Positions 7,599 through 15,397 of a stretch of 19,181 nt of DNA are shown here, in pieces. Position numbers and translations under genes: made by a program. A model generated the notes under the pieces. It did no database searches and had not been told where the DNA came from. It saw only the letters and a list, made by a program, of their open reading frames with translations. Where the stretch lies: positions 1-19,181 of the forward strand of contig JAEZDJ010000091.1 in the NCBI GenBank assembly GCA_023429565.1. Direction: 5' to 3'. How positions within the stretch are numbered: position 1 is the stretch's first letter; every line of letters starts with the position of its first letter. Source of the DNA: Actinomycetes bacterium. Lineage in GTDB: Bacteria; Actinomycetota; Coriobacteriia; Coriobacteriales; Eggerthellaceae.

Positions 7599-8420
7599 GT
7601 GATAGAATTCTCACATACCGCCTTCTCCTATGATGGGAGCACCCTTGTGCTCGACGACATCGAGCTGTCCATCGAACAGGGGCAGTTCGTTTGCATCCTC
7701 GGCGGGAACGGCTCGGGCAAATCCACGCTCGCCAAGCACATCAATGCCCTACTCGTCCCCGACGAAGGCATCGTGTCGGTCCTGGGTCGCGACACCGCCG
7801 ACGGAACAGCCACGTATTTTATTCGAAGCAATGCTGGCATGGTCTTCCAGAATCCCGATGACCAACTGGTTGCAAGCCTCGTCGAGAACGATGTGGCCTT
7901 CGGCCCCGAGAATCTGGGCGTTCAGCCCGAAGAGCTGCGGAAGCGCGTGGCCGACGCCTTGGCGGGCGTCGGCCTGCAGGGCTTCGACAAGCATGAGACC
8001 AGCTCGCTCTCAGGCGGTCAGAAGCAGCGCGTCGCCATTGCCGGGGTTCTGGCCATGGATCCCTCCATCCTCATCCTCGACGAGGCGACGGCAATGCTGG
8101 ACCCGCGAGGTCGGAACGGCCTGCTCCGCATTTGCCGAGAACTTCACGAGCAGGGCATGACCATAGTCATGATCACGCACTTCATGGACGAGGCCACCTT
8201 GGCGGACCGTGTCATCGTGCTTGATGCAGGACACATCGCCTGCGAGGGAACCCCCGACGAGGTGCTCGTCAATGCCGCCGCGCTCGAGGGGCTCAATCTC
8301 GACGTTCCGTTCGCCTGCGAGCTGTCTCGGCTTCTGCAGGATCGAGGCGTTCCCGTGGGCACGCACGTTGACACGCCAACGCTGAAGGAGGAGCTATGTC
8401 AATTGCTTTTGAATGCGTGA
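7599..8420 (+). CDS. ecfA1: ECF transporter ATPase EcfA1
   Basis: A 273-residue ABC ATPase starting at GTG 7599, with AAAGGA 5 bases upstream. All catalytic parts are intact: Walker A GGNGSGKST (35-43), Q-loop VFQNPDDQL (82-90), signature LSGGQ (137-141), Walker B ILILDEA with catalytic Glu162, and the switch His194 in ITHFMDEA. FQNPDDQ followed by DVAFGPENLG is typical of ECF-type ATPases. It pairs with EcfA2 to drive vitamin uptake through EcfT. It lies 60 bases after ribU, and its last 25 bases overlap ecfA2. Confidence 0.95.
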   Translation: MIEFSHTAFSYDGSTLVLDDIELSIEQGQFVCILGGNGSGKSTLAKHINALLVPDEGIVSVLGRDTADGTATYFIRSNAGMVFQNPDDQLVASLVENDVAFGPENLGVQPEELRKRVADALAGVGLQGFDKHETSSLSGGQKQRVAIAGVLAMDPSILILDEATAMLDPRGRNGLLRICRELHEQGMTIVMITHFMDEATLADRVIVLDAGHIACEGTPDEVLVNAAALEGLNLDVPFACELSRLLQDRGVPVGTHVDTPTLKEELCQLLLNA

Positions 8421-9376
8421 GCTACTCCTACACGGATTCTGGACACGAGAAGCGGAAGGGCTTTCGGTCCCGAAAAAAAAGTTCGCAGCCCGCCGAAAAG
8501 AGCACTCCGTCGTTAGAAGCATACGGGGATCCCAAATGGGGAACCCAACCGGATGCGCACTGGGCCATCGAGGGCATCGACTTCGAGCTCGCCAACGGTG
8601 AATTCCTCGGCATCGCAGGGCATACGGGGAGCGGCAAGAGCACGCTCATCCAGCACATGAACGGGCTCCTGCATCCCAGCCGAGGCCGCGTGCTCCTTGA
8701 CGGGCGCGACCTGGCCGACAAGCAGGTGCTGCAAGACTGCCGCGGACGGGTGGGGCTGGTATTCCAGTATCCAGAGCATCAGCTGTTCGCTGCGACCGTG
8801 CTCGACGACGTGGCATTTGGCCCACGTAACATGGGCGTTCCCGAAGGCGAGATCGATTCGCGCGTCCGAGCCGCGCTGGCAAGCGTGCAGCTGGACGCAG
8901 ATGACATCGGCGCCAGAAGTCCGTTCGAGCTGTCGGGCGGCCAACAAAGGAGAGTGGCTTTTGCCGGAATATTGGCCATGGAGCCGCAGGTCCTCGTTCT
9001 TGACGAACCAGTCGCAGGGCTCGACCCCGTTGCCCGCGAGGAGTTCCTCTCGCTCATCTCAGGTCTGCATGAGAGTGGCCTGACCATTGCCATGGTGTCG
9101 CATTCGATGGACGACCTCGCCCGGCTCGCCGACCGCATCCTCGTCCTGAACGGAGGCCGGCAGTTCATGGTCGGCACCCCGACGGAGGTGTTTTCCCATG
9201 CCGATGAGCTGCGAAACATCGGCCTTGGAGTGCCCGCGGCACAAGGGCTTGCCAATGAGCTGCGCGAGGCAGGAATCGATCTGGATTCAGGGCTCTACGA
9301 TGCCGAAAAGCTGGCCGACACGTTGGCAAGGCGATATCATGGCATGACGGCAGAGAGGCGGGGGGAACATGCCTAG
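8396..9376 (+). CDS. ecfA2: ECF transporter ATPase EcfA2, with an N-terminal insertion
   Basis: A 326-residue ABC ATPase; ATG 8396 follows AAGGAGGA at an ideal distance. Motifs: Walker A GHTGSGKST (75-83), Q-loop FQYPEHQLF (123-131), LSGGQ (179-183), Walker B VLVLDEP with Glu204, and His236 in VSHSMDD. FQYPEHQLF is typical of EcfA2. The family is usually about 280-290 residues. The excess is a polar, basic insertion between the first strand (AFECVSYSYTD) and HWAIEGIDFEL, roughly residues 17-53 and including KRKGFRSRKKS. ATP-binding residues are not disturbed. It overlaps ecfA1 by 25 bases and ecfT by 8. Confidence 0.95.
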   Translation: MSIAFECVSYSYTDSGHEKRKGFRSRKKSSQPAEKSTPSLEAYGDPKWGTQPDAHWAIEGIDFELANGEFLGIAGHTGSGKSTLIQHMNGLLHPSRGRVLLDGRDLADKQVLQDCRGRVGLVFQYPEHQLFAATVLDDVAFGPRNMGVPEGEIDSRVRAALASVQLDADDIGARSPFELSGGQQRRVAFAGILAMEPQVLVLDEPVAGLDPVAREEFLSLISGLHESGLTIAMVSHSMDDLARLADRILVLNGGRQFMVGTPTEVFSHADELRNIGLGVPAAQGLANELREAGIDLDSGLYDAEKLADTLARRYHGMTAERRGEHA

Positions 9377-10175
9377 TCCCGCCGTCTTCGGACGTTACTA
9401 TCCCGGGGAAAGCCCGGTCCACCGCATGGACCCTCGGGCAAAACTGCTGCTCTCCCTGGCGCTCATCGTGGTCATTTTCACCGCACAGACCTTCTACGGA
9501 CTTGCCTTGTGCGCGGTCTTCGTCCTTGGATTCTATGCTTTCGCAAAGATACCCCTGCGCTCGGCCTTGCGCTCAATCGCGCCGCTTGCGTTCGTCGTCG
9601 TCATAACCGCGCTGCTGAACGTGTTCTTCGTGCAAGGCGGCGCAGTGCTGCTCGAATGGTGGATATTCCGCATCAGCGAGAAGGGAGTGATCCAGGCGGC
9701 CTTCATTGGCATCCGCGTCCTGCTTCTGCTTCTGAGCATGAGCCTGCTCACCCTCACGACATCCACCCTCGACATCACCGATGCCTTCGATCGCCTGCTG
9801 CATCCCCTGGCCCGCCTCGGCGTCCCCGCCCACGAGCTGTCTCTGATGATGGGCATTGCCTTGCGCTTCCTGCCTCAGTTCGTCACAGAGTTCGGGATCA
9901 TCTACCATGCCCAAATCAGCCGAGGCGCGTCGTTCTCGACCAACCCGTTCCGAGGAGGGCCCCGACTCATCAGCGCATTGGTCGTCCCCTTGTTCACGAG
10001 CGCCTTTCGCCATGCAGAGACGTTGTCCTCCGCCATGGATGCTCGCTGCTACCATGGCGGAACCGGACGGACGAGGCTGCACCCGCTCGCCTTTTCGCGC
10101 CTCGACGTCATTGCAGCGGCAACCGTCGCCGTCATGGAGCTGTGCGTCGGCCTGTCAAACCTTATCCCCCACTGA
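9369..10175 (+). CDS. ecfT: ECF transporter transmembrane component EcfT
   Basis: A 268-residue membrane protein, normal EcfT length, ATG at 9369 behind GGGGGAA. It begins with the family string YPGESPVHRMDPRAKL, has several hydrophobic segments (28-60, 68-90, 108-133 and a C-terminal one at 246-266), and carries the two short coupling motifs that insert into the ATPases: SRG (184-186, in AQISRGASF) and ARC (225-227, in AMDARCYHG). These are the Ala-Arg-Gly-like motifs of EcfT, with small departures. It joins RibU to EcfA1/EcfA2. It overlaps ecfA2 by 8 bases. Confidence 0.95.
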   Translation: MPSPAVFGRYYPGESPVHRMDPRAKLLLSLALIVVIFTAQTFYGLALCAVFVLGFYAFAKIPLRSALRSIAPLAFVVVITALLNVFFVQGGAVLLEWWIFRISEKGVIQAAFIGIRVLLLLLSMSLLTLTTSTLDITDAFDRLLHPLARLGVPAHELSLMMGIALRFLPQFVTEFGIIYHAQISRGASFSTNPFRGGPRLISALVVPLFTSAFRHAETLSSAMDARCYHGGTGRTRLHPLAFSRLDVIAAATVAVMELCVGLSNLIPH

Positions 10176-10213
10176 GAACCGCCTCGAAAACCACACTGAA
10201 AAGGAGGACATCC

Positions 10214-10627
10214 ATGACAGGAAGCAAGACGGTCGCCGCCTACTTGGCCAGCGTTCCCGCCTGGTATCTGGCAACCTGCGAAGGAGACCAACCCCACGTG
10301 CGCCCGTTCAGCTTCGTCGCGGAACGCGACGGGCTCATCTGGCTTTGCACGGCCACCACGAAAGATGTCTACCGGGAACTTCAAGCCAACCCAAAAATCG
10401 AGCTGACCGCATGGAAGCCGGGAAGCGGCTGGATTATCCTACGCGGACGTGCCGATTTGACTGACCGGGCCGATCAGGACATAAGGCAAGCCGGATATGC
10501 GCATATGACCGGAATCGGCGAGCATTACGAAGGGCCCGACGACAGGACGCTCACCTTCTTCTCCATCGCTGAACCCGAAGCATGGCTTTGTGACATCGAC
10601 GGAAGTTGGACACCCGTCGAATGGTAA
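10214..10627 (+). CDS. Pyridoxamine 5'-phosphate oxidase-like, flavin-binding split-barrel protein
   Basis: A 137-residue protein; ATG 10214 is preceded by AAGGAGGA at 5 bases, which rules out the much longer upstream open frame. The split-barrel family pattern is clear: VAAYLASVPAWYLATCEGDQ, then PHVRPFSFVAERDGLIWLCT, TKDVYRELQANPKIELTAW and GWIILRGRADL. Relatives bind FMN as dimers and are of mostly unknown substrate. Only 38 bases separate it from ecfT and no terminator is visible, so it probably shares the FMN-controlled transcript. That would place an FMN-binding protein under an FMN riboswitch. Confidence 0.87.
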   Translation: MTGSKTVAAYLASVPAWYLATCEGDQPHVRPFSFVAERDGLIWLCTATTKDVYRELQANPKIELTAWKPGSGWIILRGRADLTDRADQDIRQAGYAHMTGIGEHYEGPDDRTLTFFSIAEPEAWLCDIDGSWTPVEW

Positions 10628-11051
10628 GCAAGCGTATCGGCAGAACCGCTCCAAAGCCGCTGAGACATCCTTTTTCGATGGGCTGAGCAAGAAGATTGTG
10701 CAGGGTTTTCAACGAATTGCAGACCATCCTAAACTCAACCCCCTGTTTTCTGGAAAAGTCGTACACTGTTGCCATGGGACAGACGAACAGAATATTCTTG
10801 TAGGCCATTTTGTGAACGGGGAGTTCGCAGCAGAGATGCAATCGGAGGATGCCTTTATGGGCAGTGCTGAATACCAAAAACTCATGGAGACGATCAAGAA
10901 CGCGACAGCGAATCTGTTCGAAACAGCAGAGACAGAGGAGGATGTCTGCGAACTGGAACGTGCCCTCAATCAAGAGATCATGTATCTCGCCGCCGTTGCA
11001 CAATCCGAACGAGTCATGCCTCCTGGCGGCTGGGATCAGTTTGGCCGATAG
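10590..11051 (+). CDS. Hypothetical protein of unrecognised family
   Basis: I do not recognise this protein. The frame opens with GTG at 10590, inside the end of the previous gene (38-base overlap), and gives up to 153 residues. A later GTG at 10698 would give 117; neither has a strong ribosome site, so the start is open. The sequence is soluble, with HPKLNPLFSGKVVHCCHGTD and GHFVNGEFAAEMQSEDAFMG in the middle, then acidic helices (LMETIKNATANLF, TEEDVCELERALNQEIMYLA) and a Gly-rich end MPPGGWDQFGR. Composition looks protein-like, unlike the opposite-strand frame. It may be the last gene of the riboflavin operon. Confidence 0.55.
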   Translation: MTSTEVGHPSNGKQAYRQNRSKAAETSFFDGLSKKIVQGFQRIADHPKLNPLFSGKVVHCCHGTDEQNILVGHFVNGEFAAEMQSEDAFMGSAEYQKLMETIKNATANLFETAETEEDVCELERALNQEIMYLAAVAQSERVMPPGGWDQFGR

Positions 11052-11146
11052 TGCCTGACCGTTCAGCCCGCACGTCGCGCCGAACCGCAAAGGACCAAGC
11101 TCAACCCTCCCCACCTGGAGCGAGGCCCTTCCCAGTGCAAAGAATC

Positions 11147-11470
11147 TCAGTCTGAAAAATCGTAAAGCTCATGAGTGGCGGTACGGAAGTCCTCATACAC
11201 CTCAGCAGCCACAGCCTCATCTTCGACAAGCTCGAATCCCGAAGGTTGACCCTCCTCATCGAGCTCCGTCACCTCCAGCAGCACGATCTCCCCAGACGAT
11301 CCAACAGGCTCGACATCGGATAGGGGAAAGAAGAACCCGTACCGGCGATCCCGATGCAGGATGATGCCGAGAAACTCAAGTTCAACCCGTTCGCCCTCTT
11401 CGTCCTCCAAAACAATGGTGACGCCCTCTTCAGTGGGTGGGCAAAAATTAGGAGCGCTTCCTTGGCGCAT
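11147..11470 (-). CDS. DUF1292 domain protein
   Basis: A 107-residue acidic protein; ATG at 11470 follows AAAGGGG. The pattern TIVLEDEEGERVELEFLGII, then RRYGFFFPLSDVEP, then EIVLLEVTELDEEGQPSGFE, ending with a Glu-rich helix AAEVYEDFRTATHELYDF, is that of DUF1292 (YrzB-like). These small proteins are widespread in Gram-positive bacteria and their role is unknown. It is convergent with the preceding hypothetical gene (95 bases between stops, no clear terminator). Confidence 0.82.
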   Translation of the reverse strand: MRQGSAPNFCPPTEEGVTIVLEDEEGERVELEFLGIILHRDRRYGFFFPLSDVEPVGSSGEIVLLEVTELDEEGQPSGFELVEDEAVAAEVYEDFRTATHELYDFSD

Positions 11471-11773
11471 ACAGGCCCCTTTCTCGAGAATTATCGTTCC
11501 CGTTCAGGGTATCATATCGCAAGCTTTGTGAGGCGCGGCGTCATCTGCTGGCCCGGCGGGTGACGCATCGAGTGAGTGCGGGCAACGAGACATTTGCGCA
11601 CTTGCCGCAGGCGGCTGTCAGCGCGGCTGGAGACCGGTGCATCTCGCCTCAGCGGAAGAGGAGCAGATGCCGCCAGGCTCAGCGCTCCGCTCAAGCGCAA
11701 CCCCAAAGATGTGGGCACTCTTGAACTTCCCTGTCCGCCTTCGCAGCTTTCAACACAGCGTGCAGAAATGGCT
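11471..11773. other. Intergenic stretch without a recognised gene
   Basis: Between the DUF1292 start and the SecDF terminator I see no gene with a plausible ribosome site and family character on either strand. The short open frames here are Arg/Ser-rich and look like chance frames in GC-rich DNA. On the minus strand TATGAT occurs near 11510-11516, which could belong to a DUF1292 promoter, but without a matching -35. No tRNA fold and no SRP, 6S or RNase P RNA core sequence was seen. Confidence 0.5.
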
Positions 11774-11821
11774 CCACAAAAGGAAACGGCCCCGAAATCA
11801 CGGAGCCGTTTCCTTTTGTGG
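11774..11821 (-). terminator. Strong hairpin terminator of secDF
   Basis: A perfect 17-base stem: CCACAAAAGGAAACGGC (11774-11790) pairs with GCCGTTTCCTTTTGTGG (11805-11821) around a 14-base loop that holds a further CCG/CGG pair. It lies 10 bases after the secDF stop. There is no long T tract after the stem; the T-rich part is inside the stem, which could work in either direction. Confidence 0.8.
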
Positions 11822-11831
11822 TTGGTGCCTG

Positions 11832-14477
11832 CTATCTCTTGCGCGTGGGCTTGCGTCCTCTGCCCTTCGAAGGCTTCGACGGGGCCTTCGAAACGGTGCC
11901 TCCCTGGGGTTGGCCGTCGACACCAGGCGTCGTGACCTTCCGGGATGGACGAGCCGGAGGCATGGCCGGACTCGAGAATTCAAAACGGCCGATTTCGTTG
12001 CCGTACTTTTTCTGCAGCTTCGCAAAGCGTGGCTCGCGCGTCTTCCACATGGCATAAAGGGGACTCGCCACCGCTATGGACGAGTATGAGCCCAATGCCA
12101 GACCGATGGCCATGGCGAATGCGAAATCCCTCAGGGTCTCACCGCCGAAGAACAGCATGGCGAGCACGGGGATGAGAGAGGAGAGCGTGGTGTTGATGGA
12201 ACGGATGAACACCTGGTTGATGGAGTGGTTCGCCATCGTCATGAACGTGCATTTGATGTCACCCTCCTTCATGTTGTCATTGATGCGGTGGAACACGACA
12301 ACTGTGTCATAGAGCGAGTATCCCAAAATGGTCAGCAAGGCTGCGATGGTGTTGGGATTGACCTCACGGCCCACAAGCGCATACACGCCCGCAACGATGA
12401 CGAGGACGTGCAGCAGGGAAACGACGGCCATGAAGCCCATCTTGTACTCGAACCTGATGGCAATATAGATGATGATGAGGATGATGGACACGAGGAAGGC
12501 GATGGCCGATGACTGGATGACGCTCGCGCCCCAGTCCGGCCCGATGGTGGTCACCTCAAAACTGCCCGTCGAAAGCCCTAAGTTGTCTGCAACCTGATTG
12601 GCGCGCGAAGTGGCATCCTCTGCGCTCGTGGTGGTGGTGCGCACCAAAAAGCCCTCTTGCCCGTCGGCGTTCGTCGTCTGGATGACGGCATCGGGCTCGC
12701 CAGCCTCGGTGAAGGCCGAACGCATCTGGTCGATAGTCACGTCATCGGTGCCATGGAATGCGATGGAGGTGCCACCGACAAACTCAATGCCGAAGTTCAT
12801 GCCCTTGATGCCCACCACAAGAACGGACGCGCACACAAGCACTGCCGCAATAGTCAGGAACACGCGCCGGTGTCCAAGGAAGTTGATGTCGCGTTTGATG
12901 AATCGGCCGTGAGGATGCTCCGCCGCCTTTGCGGCAGCATCGCCCGACTCCCCCGATCGACGCGTCGCAAGGCGCTCGCTCTCGGCAGGGTTCATAGCTT
13001 CGCCAGCCTCGGCCTCGCCAACGGTCACCCCTTCGGCTGCCGCCAAAGCCCCGTAGCCTTCTGCGGCAACCAGGCTGTCCCTCGTGCCCCAGAAGTCAGG
13101 ATGGCGCGCAATGGAACGCGGCGCGAGCAGGCGGATGAGAGGAGCTTTGAACACCAGCATCATCACGATGTCGCAAGCGATGCCCAACGCCAACGTCAGG
13201 CCGAAGCCCTTGACGCTCGCAGAGGCCAGGAAGAACAGGGAAAGAGCCGACACCAGCGTCACGAGGTCAGCATCGATTGAGGTCAAGATGGCGTGTTTGA
13301 CACCCGTGATCGAGGCCGCACGGACGCTTCTGCCCATGCGGATCTCTTCGCGGAACCGCTCCATCGTGAGAATTGACGAGTCGGCCGCCATGCCGATGGT
13401 GAGCACGATGCCCGCGATGCCCGCAAGGGAGAGGCTGAACAGATGAAACGCTGAGAGGGTGGCAAGGATGCCCAGGTAGAGAATCGCAAAAACCACCATG
13501 GCGGCAGCTGAGACAAGTCCCAATCCCCGATAGAACAGGAGCAGATACAATATGACGACCGCAAGGCCGATGAGCGCCACGAGCACACCCGAAGACAGCG
13601 CATCCTGCCCGAGCGTCGGCCCGACCACTTGGCTCTGCGCATATTCGAAACTCACTGGCAGCGAGCCGCTCTCAAGAACGGTCTGGAGAGACTTGGCGTC
13701 ATCGAGCGAATAACCCCCCGTGATCGAGACCTCGCCGTTGGGAATCTCAGACTGCACGGCTGGGGCAGACTGCACCTCGCCGTCAAGGATGATGACGATC
13801 CGTCCATTTGAAGAAGCAAGGTCGGCCGTTGCTGCAGCGAAGGCAGCAGCGCCGGTTGAATCAAGCGTGACATTCACCGCATAGTCAGCCGATGTCTCGG
13901 AAGCTTTACCAACTTGAACGCGGGTAATGTTTTGCCCGGTGACAAGGGGCGTATAGGTCCCGCTTTCAACCGTGAGGTTCTCGGTCTCGCCTGAAGGGAA
14001 AGAGTTGCCCAGTTCGTCGGTGATCGTGGAACTGCTGCCGTACTGCCCGTTCTCAATCTTGGTCTTGACGTCATCGTCCGTGAAGGAGTCAAGGCGGGCA
14101 AACTCGAGCTGCCCCGTCTTTCCGATGGTATCAAGCGCATCCTGGGTATCTGACAGGCCCGGTATCTGGACAAGAATCTGATTCGCGCCCTGTACCTGAA
14201 CGACAGCCTCGGAAGCGCCGAGGGCATTCACGCGGCTCTCGATGATGGCCCGGCTGCTTTCCATCTCATCCGTGGAAACGGTCGCTCCGTCGGTACCCTT
14301 CGCCGTCAGCACGACTGACAGGCCGCCTTGGATGTCGAGACCTTGGTTGATCTTCTCCTGCGGAGGGGTGAACATAAATACCGACCCTATAACCAACAGG
14401 GTCGTGATAACAAGGAGCCATATGTTGCGTCGGTCAGCAGACCGGGTAGTCTTTTTCGCCTTCTTGGCTGTCGCCAT
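11832..14477 (-). CDS. secDF: Fused protein translocase subunits SecD and SecF
   Basis: An 881-residue single-chain SecDF; ATG at 14477 follows AGAAGG. SecD half: first membrane segment about 19-36, LDIQGGLSVVL (47-57), the periplasmic P1 domain with RIVIILDGEVQSAP (226-239), and a five-helix bundle at about 295-450 with AADSSILTMERFREE. A charged linker (about 460-525) joins the SecF half: membrane segment 540-557, IKGMNFGIEFVGGTS (557-571), then LYDTVVVFHRINDN and a five-helix bundle, ending in a basic tail. SecDF uses the proton or sodium gradient to help export through SecYEG. The fusion is known in many Gram-positives. It appears to be transcribed alone. Confidence 0.97.
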   Translation of the reverse strand: MATAKKAKKTTRSADRRNIWLLVITTLLVIGSVFMFTPPQEKINQGLDIQGGLSVVLTAKGTDGATVSTDEMESSRAIIESRVNALGASEAVVQVQGANQILVQIPGLSDTQDALDTIGKTGQLEFARLDSFTDDDVKTKIENGQYGSSSTITDELGNSFPSGETENLTVESGTYTPLVTGQNITRVQVGKASETSADYAVNVTLDSTGAAAFAAATADLASSNGRIVIILDGEVQSAPAVQSEIPNGEVSITGGYSLDDAKSLQTVLESGSLPVSFEYAQSQVVGPTLGQDALSSGVLVALIGLAVVILYLLLFYRGLGLVSAAAMVVFAILYLGILATLSAFHLFSLSLAGIAGIVLTIGMAADSSILTMERFREEIRMGRSVRAASITGVKHAILTSIDADLVTLVSALSLFFLASASVKGFGLTLALGIACDIVMMLVFKAPLIRLLAPRSIARHPDFWGTRDSLVAAEGYGALAAAEGVTVGEAEAGEAMNPAESERLATRRSGESGDAAAKAAEHPHGRFIKRDINFLGHRRVFLTIAAVLVCASVLVVGIKGMNFGIEFVGGTSIAFHGTDDVTIDQMRSAFTEAGEPDAVIQTTNADGQEGFLVRTTTTSAEDATSRANQVADNLGLSTGSFEVTTIGPDWGASVIQSSAIAFLVSIILIIIYIAIRFEYKMGFMAVVSLLHVLVIVAGVYALVGREVNPNTIAALLTILGYSLYDTVVVFHRINDNMKEGDIKCTFMTMANHSINQVFIRSINTTLSSLIPVLAMLFFGGETLRDFAFAMAIGLALGSYSSIAVASPLYAMWKTREPRFAKLQKKYGNEIGRFEFSSPAMPPARPSRKVTTPGVDGQPQGGTVSKAPSKPSKGRGRKPTRKR

Positions 14478-14610
14478 GGTGCCTTCTCTTTCTAATCTTT
14501 CCTTTTGACGTTGGCGAGCGGAGCGTCGCCAAGTCCACGAGAGAACCTACCCATTGTGCCACAAAACCTTGAGGAGTGACATCCTGTTTCTTTTCTATTC
14601 TCATGTAGGT

Positions 14611-14616
14611 ATTATA
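14611..14616 (-). promoter_or_regulatory. Candidate -10 box of secDF
   Basis: A perfect TATAAT on the minus strand, giving a leader of about 125 bases before the secDF ATG. The -35 region (GAAACG at a 17-base spacer) is poor. Confidence 0.4.
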
Positions 14617-14648
14617 AGTTCTGTCGCTCCGTGCGTTTCGAGTGATTC

Positions 14649-14671
14649 GCAGGCTCTTGGCAAGAGCCTGC
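14649..14671 (-). terminator. Hairpin after the LuxR-type gene
   Basis: GCAGGCTCTT (14649-14658) pairs perfectly with AAGAGCCTGC (14662-14671) around a 3-base loop, 7 bases beyond the stop of the LuxR-type gene. No T tract follows on the minus strand, so its efficiency as an intrinsic terminator is uncertain. Confidence 0.5.
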
Positions 14672-14677
14672 CACCAA

Positions 14678-15187
14678 TCATGGAAGCATCGACTCCATGC
14701 GAACCTTCTGCTCGCATTCTCCCGGGTACTCAGATGCAGAACGTTCAACGAGATCGATAAGCTCTTGCTGCGAATGCACACCAATCTTCCGATAGATCGT
14801 GTTCATGTGAGACCGCACCGTGCCATTTGATATGTAAAGTTTACTCTGAATGCTGCCAGCGTTCCTGCCACGAGCCAGCAATGAGAATACTTCCCGTTCC
14901 CGAGCTGTTAGGCCATAGGCTGACGCGAAGGACTCATCGGATGGCACCTCCTGGTCTTCGCCATCCTGCTCGCACACGGACAGCTCGGACAGGCCCTCGA
15001 CACTCTTGGCCAGACTCTCCCGATCACCACGGACGCTCAAGTGTAACATCTTCAGCGTCACCATCATGACGATGACCGATATGCCAAGGCTCCAAATGCC
15101 CAGCAAGGCCGAATTGTCTGCGAAGAAGACTCCCGCGCACCATCCGACAACTATTCCAACGCACCCTACAAAAAGATACGGCCACAT
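14678..15187 (-). CDS. Membrane-anchored LuxR-type transcriptional regulator
   Basis: A 169-residue protein. ATG at 15187 is chosen because GGGGGAGA lies 7 bases upstream; the frame extends 17 codons further but that part is Arg-rich and untypical. Two hydrophobic segments come first (about 3-23 and 28-48), then a 40-residue acidic linker, and a LuxR/GerE helix-turn-helix at about 92-148: LTAREREVFSLLARGRNAGS, then ISNGTVRSHMNTIYRKIGVH. No receiver or ligand-binding domain is present. Coriobacteria often carry LuxR proteins with many membrane helices; this looks like a minimal relative. Target and signal are unknown. It precedes secDF, but a hairpin and a new -10 box separate them. Confidence 0.82.
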   Translation of the reverse strand: MWPYLFVGCVGIVVGWCAGVFFADNSALLGIWSLGISVIVMMVTLKMLHLSVRGDRESLAKSVEGLSELSVCEQDGEDQEVPSDESFASAYGLTAREREVFSLLARGRNAGSIQSKLYISNGTVRSHMNTIYRKIGVHSQQELIDLVERSASEYPGECEQKVRMESMLP

Positions 15188-15302
15188 AAATATCTCCCCC
15201 TTGCTTGAACGCCGTCGCCTCGGCCTGGATAATTTCATCCATGCTGCGGAAACAGCATCTCGCTCGCACTCGCTTCCGCAACAGATGGTACCAAGAAGGG
15301 AA

Positions 15303-15336
15303 CCGCCTTCCTGTGTTCTGCAACACAGGAAGGCGG
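15303..15336 (-). terminator. Terminator of the NuoE/NuoF-like operon
   Basis: A perfect 15-base stem, CCGCCTTCCTGTGTT (15303-15317) with AACACAGGAAGGCGG (15322-15336), and a four-base loop. On the minus strand it is followed by TTCCCTTCTT. It lies about 60 bases after the stop of the NuoF-like gene. Confidence 0.85.
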
Positions 15337-15397
15337 AATGGGTTCACCTCGTCTCGACAGGCCGGACGACCATCTCCGACAGACGTCGGCACGCATC

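Noticed and set aside
10551..11114. A 187-codon open frame on the minus strand
   Set aside because: The protein is Cys/Arg/Leu-rich with no coherent domain and has no ribosome site; the plus-strand frame in the same place looks far more protein-like.
11560..11770. Structured RNA such as SRP RNA, 6S RNA or RNase P RNA
   Set aside because: None of the invariant core sequences of these RNAs could be found on either strand.
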